33,740 nucleotides of DNA. Origin: an uncultured Clostridia bacterium (lineage in GTDB: Bacteria; Bacillota; Clostridia; Oscillospirales; Acutalibacteraceae). The stretch's first letter is position 1; the number at the start of each line of letters is the position of its first letter. Both the position numbers and the translations under genes were made by a program. The notes beneath the pieces are model-generated. The model saw nothing but the letters and a program-made list of their open reading frames with translations, was not told the origin of the DNA and searched no databases. Positions 7,707-14,070 of this stretch are shown one piece after another. The DNA is taken from positions 1 through 33,740 of the forward strand of contig CALGRR010000078.1 in NCBI GenBank assembly GCA_937880805.1. Direction: 5' to 3'.

Positions 7707-7925
7707 AGAATTACCTCGCAACCACCCGAAACATAACCAACATTACGCTCCCGATAACGGCGGGATGCCGTCAAAGCCTACTTGCAACGCTTTCGGTTTG
7801 CGATTCGGGAGTGATATTCGCTTTTGCTGCAAACGGCGGGTTTCCACTCTCTCCGCCTCACTTTGGCTTGCTTATGCAATGCTACTGTCTCCGTCACTAT
7901 CTTTAGTGGCAATATGGAATTTTAC
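7681..7925 (-). promoter_or_regulatory. T-box riboswitch, isoleucine (AUC specifier)
   Basis: The minus-strand leader shows the T-box order. A GA-rich Stem I motif (GCGGAGAGAGTGGAAACC) lies near 7833-7850. A specifier loop reads GAATATCACTC near 7812-7822, where AUC fits isoleucine. The T-box sequence GGGTGGTTGCGAGGTAA spans 7711-7727. It ends in a terminator hairpin, TCGTCCC-gttca-GGGGCGA with a T-run, at 7681-7706. Uncharged tRNA-Ile would bind the specifier and the T-box bulge and stabilise the antiterminator, raising ileS expression when isoleucine is short. The T-box core GGTTGCGA differs from the common GGTACCGCG. Confidence 0.9.
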
Positions 7926-7931
7926 TAATAG

Positions 7932-7960
7932 AGTATATCACAGCAAAATCGTGTTGTCAA
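7932..7960 (-). promoter_or_regulatory. Promoter of ileS
   Basis: A near-perfect housekeeping promoter on the minus strand: TTGACA (7955-7960), 17 bases, TATACT (7932-7937). Transcription should start near 7925, at the beginning of the T-box Stem I. Confidence 0.85.
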
Positions 7961-7993
7961 TTATATTTTATATTATAATATAAAAGCATTTGC

Positions 7994-8022
7994 TTGCATT
8001 AACCGAAATTTTATGTTATTAT
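7994..8022 (+). promoter_or_regulatory. Promoter of the five-gene operon 8054-11986
   Basis: TTGCAT (7994-7999), 17 bases, TATTAT (8017-8022). It is divergent from the ileS promoter, with about 34 bases between the two -35 boxes, so the promoters are back to back. Confidence 0.55.
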
Positions 8023-8053
8023 TTAAATATCTTTGGAGTTATGAGGTGGGAAG

Positions 8054-8584
8054 ATGAAAACGGTCAGAGCAATTTTGTTTTATATATGGCAGTTTACCTA
8101 TGCGTTACCGCAGAATATTCTCGGCCTTATTATGCTTGCAATTCAGAAATCAAAGGGTGCAGAGAGCGAATGGTATCACAATGCACTTATAACTTACATA
8201 GATAAAAAGAATTTCGGCGGTGTTTCGCTCGGAATGTTCATATTCATCAACAGCAAAAGAGACGGCGACCAGCGTCACGATACAAAAATCCACGAATACG
8301 GTCACACCGTGCAGTCGCTCATTCTCGGACCTTTGTGGCTGTTTGTTATTGCGATTCCCTCCGTGATTTGGTGCAATATCCCCGCAATAGTAAAATACCG
8401 CAAGAAAAATAATGTTTCATATTATTGGCTTTACTGCGAGGGCTGGTCAAACGAATGCGGTCTTTGGGCAACAAAAGAAAGATTCTTAACCCCCGAGCTT
8501 ATCAACAGAGGCAGATACGGCAAGCCAATCAATCCCAACAGAAATGAAAGAAAAAATATCAAAGGCAGAAGGAGAGTAAAATAA
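8054..8584 (+). CDS. Small membrane protein with HExxH zinc-protease motif
   Basis: A 176-residue protein with a hydrophobic N-terminal stretch (10-30), the motif H80-E81-Y-G-H84 followed by TVQSLILGP, and a second strong membrane helix (about 90-112). A later acidic segment CEGWSNECGLWATK (128-141) could give the third zinc ligand (E129 or E134). HExxH with a downstream Glu is the gluzincin pattern, but I do not recognise a named family. The C-terminus is very basic (RKNIKGRRRVK). The ATG follows GAGGTGGG. Its stop overlaps the next start as TAATG, so it is coupled to the transporter gene. Peptidase activity is inferred from the motif only. Confidence 0.7.
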   Translation: MKTVRAILFYIWQFTYALPQNILGLIMLAIQKSKGAESEWYHNALITYIDKKNFGGVSLGMFIFINSKRDGDQRHDTKIHEYGHTVQSLILGPLWLFVIAIPSVIWCNIPAIVKYRKKNNVSYYWLYCEGWSNECGLWATKERFLTPELINRGRYGKPINPNRNERKNIKGRRRVK

Positions 8585-9969
8585 TGGTTAAAAAATATTT
8601 GAAAACATCGGAGCTTCTCAGCTTTTCAACGGCAGGCTTCGGAAGAAGTATGATATATAATCTTATGTCAACCTTCCTGCTGATTTTTTATACTGATGCT
8701 ATGCAGCTTGAATTCAAGCACGCAGGTGCAATAATTCTTTTCACCCGTATTTTTGATGCCTTCAATGATCCCGTTATGGGCATTATTGTTGATAAAACAA
8801 AAACAAAATTCGGCAAGCTTCGCCCGTTCCTTCTTATTTCACCGCCGCTGATTCTTGTTTCAACCATTCTGCTTTTCTATGTTCCCGATTTCGGATACAC
8901 AGGCAGACTTGTTTATTCAGCCGCAACATATATTCTCTGGGCATCTTGCTTCACAGTTCAGGATGTTCCTTTCTGGGGAATGAGTGCTGTTGTTTCACCC
9001 CTTGAAAATGAAAGAAACAAGCTCCTTTCAACCGCAAGAATTTTCTGCACAATCGGCGGTATTGTGCCCACGCTTCTTGTTGGTGCACTTACGGATAAGC
9101 TCGGTCTTTCAAAGGGTTATCTTATCAGTGCAGTTCTCATTTCCGTTGCAGGCACAAGCCTTTCCTGGCTCGCATTCTTCGGCACAAAAGAGAGAATGGA
9201 AGATAAGAAAGACAAAATTACCGTTAAGGAATATTTTGTTGCTTACACCAAGAACAAGCCCCTTATTCTTATAATCATTTCAAGCATTCTCGGCTCTGCA
9301 ATGCTTATGGCACAGACTTCGGGTGCTTATCTTGCAAACTATCTTTTCAGTGCATATAAAAAACAGTTCCCCGTTCAGACTGTTATGACTGTTGCCATCG
9401 GTGCGGGTATGATGGTTGCAATGGTGCTTATGCCGATTCTTCGCAAGAAGATGTCGCTCAAATCAATTTATATTTCTTCTGCATTTTTCGGCGCAGTTGT
9501 GCATCTGATAATGTATTTTATCGGTTATTCCAACTTCTATCTTTTCCTCGGAATGCTTGTTTTTGCAGGTCTTCCCCTTGGAATTTTCAATGTTATTACA
9601 TATTCAATGATTGCAGACAGCGTTGACTATCTTGAATGGAAAACAGGCAGACGCTCAGAGGGTGCCTGCTTTGCCTGCCAGACCTTTATCAGTAACCTTA
9701 CCGCAGGCATTTCAAACTTCATCACAACTCAGGTTCTCGATATTTTCGGCTATATTCAGCCCGAAAGAATCCGCGATGCATCGGGCAAGCTGATAGAAAT
9801 TGTTCAGACTCAGAGCACCCATACGCTTGACGGTATGTTTATAATGGTAACAATCATTCCCGCCGTCAGCCTTGCTCTTTGTGCAGTACCGATGGTCTTT
9901 AACAATTATACGGGCAGCAAAAAGGAAGAAATCCAGAAGGAGCTTGCAGCACGCAGGGAGAATGCTTGA
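8584..9969 (+). CDS. GPH-family sugar:cation symporter (MFS)
   Basis: An inner-membrane carrier of 461 residues with about 12 predicted helices. The signature FDAFNDPVMGIIVDKTKTKFGKLRPFLL near residues 58-85 is the N-terminal motif of the glycoside-pentoside-hexuronide:cation family, and the mid segment MIADSVDYLEWKTGRRSEG near 343-361 is its second hallmark. Substrate is likely a glycoside, pentose or hexuronide moved with Na+ or H+; the exact sugar cannot be read from sequence. The downstream epimerase-like gene at 10530 points to pentose use. Its start overlaps the previous stop by one base. Confidence 0.9.
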   Translation: MVKKYLKTSELLSFSTAGFGRSMIYNLMSTFLLIFYTDAMQLEFKHAGAIILFTRIFDAFNDPVMGIIVDKTKTKFGKLRPFLLISPPLILVSTILLFYVPDFGYTGRLVYSAATYILWASCFTVQDVPFWGMSAVVSPLENERNKLLSTARIFCTIGGIVPTLLVGALTDKLGLSKGYLISAVLISVAGTSLSWLAFFGTKERMEDKKDKITVKEYFVAYTKNKPLILIIISSILGSAMLMAQTSGAYLANYLFSAYKKQFPVQTVMTVAIGAGMMVAMVLMPILRKKMSLKSIYISSAFFGAVVHLIMYFIGYSNFYLFLGMLVFAGLPLGIFNVITYSMIADSVDYLEWKTGRRSEGACFACQTFISNLTAGISNFITTQVLDIFGYIQPERIRDASGKLIEIVQTQSTHTLDGMFIMVTIIPAVSLALCAVPMVFNNYTGSKKEEIQKELAARRENA

Positions 9970-9971
9970 TA

Positions 9972-10517
9972 ATGAAAGAAAACTTTGACGCTTTTACCGC
10001 AGGTGTTGAGCCGGGCGGATTACGTAACACAACACAAATAAAAATTCTCATAACTTTTATTGTGAGCAATATCAGCGAGCCCTTGGGCACGGATATGCTT
10101 ATTGAAGCTCTTGGCGTTCACGGCCTTGCGAATTATTTTGAAATTACGCAGGCAATAGAAGAGCTTGAATCAAACGGAAATATTGTTACAAGCGACGGCT
10201 TTGTTTACATAACACCCAAGGGAACTCTTTCTCTCAGCGAGCTTTCGGCAGAGCTGCCCCGTTCGGTTAAAGAAACGGCACTTGCCGATGCAATGAAGCT
10301 GCTCATAAAAGATAAAAGAGAAAAAGAAAACACCGTTGAAATCGTTCCCGAAGGCAAGGGCTTTCTTGTTACATTCAAGGTAACTCACAACGGCGGAATT
10401 CTTATGCAGCTCACCGTTTATGCGGCAGATGCCGACCAGGCACAGAGCCTTAAGGATAATTTTATCAATGACCCCGCACACGTTTATTCAACGGTTGTTT
10501 CGTCATTATTCGTATAA
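9972..10517 (+). CDS. DUF4364 winged-helix protein
   Basis: A 181-residue protein of the DUF4364 family, common in Clostridia and probably a winged-helix regulator. The N-terminal part (NTTQIKILITFIVSNISEPLGTDMLIEAL, then ITQAIEELESNGNIV) fits a helix-turn-helix; the C-terminal half looks like an alpha/beta sensor domain. I chose the ATG at 9972, two bases after the transporter stop, with AGGGAGA upstream; a TTG two codons earlier is less likely. As it sits between a sugar transporter and an epimerase it may regulate them, but that is inference. Confidence 0.85.
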   Translation: MKENFDAFTAGVEPGGLRNTTQIKILITFIVSNISEPLGTDMLIEALGVHGLANYFEITQAIEELESNGNIVTSDGFVYITPKGTLSLSELSAELPRSVKETALADAMKLLIKDKREKENTVEIVPEGKGFLVTFKVTHNGGILMQLTVYAADADQAQSLKDNFINDPAHVYSTVVSSLFV

Positions 10518-10529
10518 GGAGATTTTACG

Positions 10530-11219
10530 ATGCTTGAAGAGCTTAAAGCAAAAGTTTATGAAGCCAATATGAAATTGGTTGAATATAATCTTGTTCTGTT
10601 CACCTGGGGCAATGTTTCGGCAATAGACCGTGAAAGCGGGCTTGTTGCGATTAAGCCCTCGGGAGTTGACTATGCAAAAATGACAGCCGATGATATGGTT
10701 GTTATGAGCCTTGACGGAACAAAGATTGAGGGTAAGCTCAATCCCTCATCCGATACACCCACACATCTTGAGCTTTACCGCCGTTTTCCCGATATAGGCG
10801 GCGTTGCACACACACATTCAACCTTTGCGGTGTCATTTGCCCAGGCAGCCTGCGATATTCCCGCTTACGGCACAACCCACGCTGATTTTGCCTACGGTGA
10901 AATTCCCTGCACAAGAGATTTGACCAAAGAAGAAATCGAGGGCGAATATGAGCTTAACACGGGCAAGGTTATTGCGGAGTGTTTTGAAACAAGAAATATA
11001 GATTATAATGCCGTGCCTGCCGTGCTTGTTCGTTCACACGGACCTTTTACCTGGGGCAAAGACGGTGCGGATGCAGCAAAGAATTCTGCAATTCTCGAAG
11101 AGGTTGCAAAGATGTCATATTTGAGCAAAACAATGGATGCACCCAAAGCAAATGAGCATATTCTTAAAAAGCATTATTTCAGAAAACACGGTGCAAATGC
11201 TTATTACGGTCAAAAATAA
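10530..11219 (+). CDS. araD: L-ribulose-5-phosphate 4-epimerase (class II aldolase family)
   Basis: A zinc enzyme that converts L-ribulose 5-phosphate to D-xylulose 5-phosphate, feeding L-arabinose into the pentose phosphate pathway. At 229 residues it matches AraD length. Motifs include FTWGNVSAID and IKPSGVDY (phosphate binding), SSDTPTHLELYRRFP, and the zinc site HTHSTFAVSFAQ with a later His in RSHGPFTWG. The last 30 residues (HILKKHYFRKHGANAYYGQ) are typical of AraD rather than fuculose aldolase. No araA or araB is nearby, so it may serve a salvage path. SD AAGGAG is 8 bases upstream. Confidence 0.88.
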   Translation: MLEELKAKVYEANMKLVEYNLVLFTWGNVSAIDRESGLVAIKPSGVDYAKMTADDMVVMSLDGTKIEGKLNPSSDTPTHLELYRRFPDIGGVAHTHSTFAVSFAQAACDIPAYGTTHADFAYGEIPCTRDLTKEEIEGEYELNTGKVIAECFETRNIDYNAVPAVLVRSHGPFTWGKDGADAAKNSAILEEVAKMSYLSKTMDAPKANEHILKKHYFRKHGANAYYGQK

Positions 11220-11242
11220 AATTTAACGATAAAGGTGATTTT

Positions 11243-11986
11243 ATGGCAAATTGCCCCAAATGCGGAGTTAAGCTTCATATATGGAATATCAAGGCTGAAT
11301 GCCCGAAATGCGGCGTTAACATTGCAAATTATGATTGGGAAAGACGCCTTGAAGAGGATTCAATAAAGGCGGAGGAGGCTTTTGCGAAGCTTCACGAAAC
11401 GATGAACAGATTCAAATATTCCTTTGTCGGCACAAAGCTTCGTATTGCAAGAATTCCCATAAGCGTTTTGCCGCTTTTTTCGTTCCTTCTTCCGCTCGGA
11501 AGCATTGCGGTTTCAATTCCGTTTTTTGAGGATAGAATAACACTTAATGCAATAACGCTTGTTATGAATTTTCTCAATCTCGATATTATGGGATTTTTAA
11601 AACTGCCCGCATCCGAAATTATCGGCGAAGCGGGAATCTATATTGTGCTCGCCTTTGCGCTTTTGGTTTTCAGCGTGCTTTCGCTTCTTGTGAGCCTTGT
11701 GTTCCTTTTGCTGAATTTCAAGAAGTTCAACAGTAAGGGCTTGTTTGGCACAAACCTTGTTGCAAGCCTTATGATGCTTGGCAGTGCATTCTGCTTCAAT
11801 CAGTTTTCAGATATTATCTCGCAAACAACTCTTGCGGATGCCGTAAGTTCTTCGGTTGGCTGGGGCGTGTTTGTGAGTGCGGGGCTTTTCCTCGTTTCAT
11901 CAATAACAAACCTTATAGTTTCGCTTCAGCCAGTCAACATTCCTGCTGAAGAACTGAAAGAAGAAAAAGAAACGGTAAACGTATAA
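11243..11986 (+). CDS. Zinc-ribbon membrane protein, unknown
   Basis: A 247-residue protein with an N-terminal zinc ribbon (CPKCGVKLHIWNIKAECPKC, residues 4-23), a charged linker, then four hydrophobic segments at about 78-97, 105-125, 132-163 and 172-192, with a further one near 205-228. The ribbon probably lies in the cytoplasm. I do not recognise a family; small clostridial membrane proteins with a start-proximal zinc ribbon are common and mostly uncharacterised. It is last in the operon, 23 bases after araD, and is followed by a bidirectional terminator. Confidence 0.75.
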   Translation: MANCPKCGVKLHIWNIKAECPKCGVNIANYDWERRLEEDSIKAEEAFAKLHETMNRFKYSFVGTKLRIARIPISVLPLFSFLLPLGSIAVSIPFFEDRITLNAITLVMNFLNLDIMGFLKLPASEIIGEAGIYIVLAFALLVFSVLSLLVSLVFLLLNFKKFNSKGLFGTNLVASLMMLGSAFCFNQFSDIISQTTLADAVSSSVGWGVFVSAGLFLVSSITNLIVSLQPVNIPAEELKEEKETVNV

Positions 11987-11992
11987 AATATT

Positions 11993-12018
11993 AAAGACCG
12001 CTGAAAAGCGGTCTTTTT
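11993..12018. terminator. Bidirectional intrinsic terminator
   Basis: A 9-bp stem AAAGACCGC (11993-12001) with GCGGTCTTT (12008-12016) and loop TGAAAA, with a T-run on the plus strand (TTTTTTTT). The arms start with AAA, giving a shorter T-run in the minus direction. It separates two convergent operons. Confidence 0.85.
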
Positions 12019-12019
12019 T

Positions 12020-13207
12020 TTATGCAAATATGCTTTTGATTTCGGTGATGATAAGCGAGAATGTGTTTTTGATTCCGCCTATGATTTCTTCAAATATGTT
12101 GTTATAAACCGTGTAGGGCTCGTCAACCTGAAGCTCGAGCCTTGCATCGCCTTTTTTAACGCTGCCCTCATATGTGTAAAGCTCGTTATCAAAGTTGTTT
12201 ATATCATCCTCATAAAGAGTGAAAACCCTCACACCGTAGGGGCCAACCTTTGCAAATTCGCAGCCGTAGGTAAAGCCCAGTTCAATGCCGTCCCAGGTGC
12301 CGGTGTAGCCCTCTGTGTGCCAATGTCCGAAATATGCACCGAGCACATCGCCGCATTCTTTCCACGCCTTGAACTGCTCCGTCGTCTGTCCGGGCACCAT
12401 TGCACCTGCGTGGTATCCGTTGGCAAGTTCGTGATTAAGACGGTAGCATTTGCCGCCTTCTATGCTTGCACCCTCATCCCAGAAATTGCATTCTTCAAAA
12501 AGGTTGCCCATATCGGCAACGGGAATGTGCTGAAAAAGAATTGAGGGCAGGGGTTCACCGCCGTTTGCTTCTTTAAGTGCGGCACTTTCGGCTTTATACC
12601 AATCAATCTGCTCCTGCGAAACGGAGTTTCTTCCCGTATCGGAAAGCCAGATGTTGAAAACGGTTTTATCCGAATCGCTTGCCTTGATTTCAAGGTTATG
12701 GTCTATTCTTCCGTCGGCATCGCTGCTTTCGTCAACTGCAAGGCAGTTTTTGTATGACGAATAAATTTTGAGCCAATCCTCGTTTGTTACACCGCAGGCA
12801 TAATCGTTGTTGCCCTGAGTAACGGTGAACGGAATGCCTGCTTCTTCGGCGGCACCGAATACTGCGGCACAAGCAATCTTAACATTTTCAAGAGTTGCTT
12901 CGTAATCGCCGTCAATTTCAACGCCCTCTCTGCCGCTTTCTCCGTCAATACCAATATCGCCTATGCGGCTGTCTTCAACAATATCACCGCTGAAAACAAT
13001 AAGGTCGGGATTCGACATCTCGATTGAAAGCTTTATGAGATTCACCATATCATATGCGGGGTAATGGTCATCCTGGGGGTCACTTATCTGCAAAACGGTA
13101 AACTTTCCGTCGCTGCCGAATTTAAGCTGTGCATCCTCTGCATTTGCAAGAATACCGAAAGATAACAGCATTGAAACGGCAAGCAGAATGCTTAAAAATT
13201 TCTTCAT
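12020..13207 (-). CDS. Secreted calcineurin-like phosphoesterase
   Basis: A 395-residue exported protein with a signal peptide (MKKFLSILLAVSMLLSFGILANA). It has a metallophosphoesterase core with LQISDPQDD near residue 39, FSGDIVEDSR near 76, TQGNNDY near 130, FQHIP near 226 and YFGHWHTEGY near 294. The usual motifs DxH, GDxxD, GNHD/E, H and GHxH are all present in order, but DxH is DPQ and GNHD is GNND, so the metal site is modified. The substrate is not apparent: a phosphomonoester, phosphodiester or lipid head group. It is last in the ABC/DUF1854/DarA operon, 15 bases after DarA. A C-terminal amphipathic segment may touch the membrane. Confidence 0.85.
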   Translation of the reverse strand: MKKFLSILLAVSMLLSFGILANAEDAQLKFGSDGKFTVLQISDPQDDHYPAYDMVNLIKLSIEMSNPDLIVFSGDIVEDSRIGDIGIDGESGREGVEIDGDYEATLENVKIACAAVFGAAEEAGIPFTVTQGNNDYACGVTNEDWLKIYSSYKNCLAVDESSDADGRIDHNLEIKASDSDKTVFNIWLSDTGRNSVSQEQIDWYKAESAALKEANGGEPLPSILFQHIPVADMGNLFEECNFWDEGASIEGGKCYRLNHELANGYHAGAMVPGQTTEQFKAWKECGDVLGAYFGHWHTEGYTGTWDGIELGFTYGCEFAKVGPYGVRVFTLYEDDINNFDNELYTYEGSVKKGDARLELQVDEPYTVYNNIFEEIIGGIKNTFSLIITEIKSIFA

Positions 13208-13222
13208 TTTATTTCACCTTAA

Positions 13223-13549
13223 TTAATATTTATCCATACTCTCAACATCGAGCACGAAAACGGTTGCGCCGCCAACGGTAACCTCTTCTTCAAGGCTTGA
13301 ATTCTGAATTCCTCTGCCGAGAGAATCGGTTGTAACAGCAACCTTGCTTCTTGTCTGAGAGTATTTCTGAATGATTTCCTTTGCCTGGGCAACTCTGTCA
13401 TCCTCTGCACCGATGAGAAGAGTTGTGTTGCCTATCATAAGGAATCCGCCTGTTGTTGAAAGCTTTGTAACGCTGAAGTTTTCTCTTGTGAGAGTTGCGG
13501 AAACAACCGCACTGTCGTCATTGTTTACTATAGCAAGAATAAGTTTCAT
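13223..13549 (-). CDS. darA: Cyclic-di-AMP receptor DarA/PstA type
   Basis: A 108-residue PII-like trimer-forming protein. The N-terminus MKLILAIVNNDDSAVV, the loop TKLSTTGGFLMIGNTTLLIG (29-48) and the C-terminal VTVGGATVFV (90-99) match the DUF970 family, whose members bind cyclic-di-AMP between subunits. It acts in the cytoplasm as a sensor; its output is still unknown in the best-studied Firmicutes. It lies within an operon with a transporter and two unknowns (18 and 15 bases to neighbours), which could show what it controls. SD AAAGGA is upstream of the ATG. Confidence 0.93.
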   Translation of the reverse strand: MKLILAIVNNDDSAVVSATLTRENFSVTKLSTTGGFLMIGNTTLLIGAEDDRVAQAKEIIQKYSQTRSKVAVTTDSLGRGIQNSSLEEEVTVGGATVFVLDVESMDKY

Positions 13550-13567
13550 AAAAATCAGTTCCTTTCA

Positions 13568-14056
13568 TTACATATCGGGTAAGATCAGTTTCTGGCTGCG
13601 TTTATCCAGCTCATAAATATTCGGTATTTCATAGCGGTTATCGTTGCCGTCTTTTATGAGAATGCGTTTATCGTAAAACATACGCATTGACTGGATGTGG
13701 TTGATGATTTCAAAGGTGTATTCGCCTCTGTCTGTTTCAACATTCCAGAGCCAGATTTTGTGCTTTTCGCTTCGGCTTATGAGCCTTGTTATCTTGGGTA
13801 TTCTGTAGTATTCTTCAAGACAGCCGAGAAGCAGATTACGCTGGGATTCTTCCATATTCTCAATATTTCTCAGAATGAACTGCTCTTCGCCGTTTTCATC
13901 GAGAAAGGTTATGTATTGAGAAAGACCGCTTACGGGGAAAAGGCGGCGGGGCTCAAGGTCGGTAAGCTTCTGACCCGAAAAGAATTCAACATCGCAGAAT
14001 ATTTTGTCTTTAACGGTTATTCTGATTTCATCGCCGTTTATAAAGTTTCGTGACAT
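13568..14056 (-). CDS. DUF1854 protein, partner of the ABC exporter
   Basis: A 162-residue single-domain DUF1854 protein. The conserved C-terminal block WNVETDRGEYTFEI...RYEIPNIYELDKRSQKLI (about 104-158) is characteristic. DUF1854 proteins are often encoded beside ABC exporters and, in other phyla, near cyanophycin genes; their role is unknown. No transmembrane segment or enzyme motif is seen. The ABC gene stop is 14 bases upstream and DarA starts 18 bases downstream, so tight co-expression is likely. A part in substrate loading or regulation of the exporter is inference. Confidence 0.85.
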   Translation of the reverse strand: MSRNFINGDEIRITVKDKIFCDVEFFSGQKLTDLEPRRLFPVSGLSQYITFLDENGEEQFILRNIENMEESQRNLLLGCLEEYYRIPKITRLISRSEKHKIWLWNVETDRGEYTFEIINHIQSMRMFYDKRILIKDGNDNRYEIPNIYELDKRSQKLILPDM

Positions 14057-14070
14057 TTTATCCGACCTCC

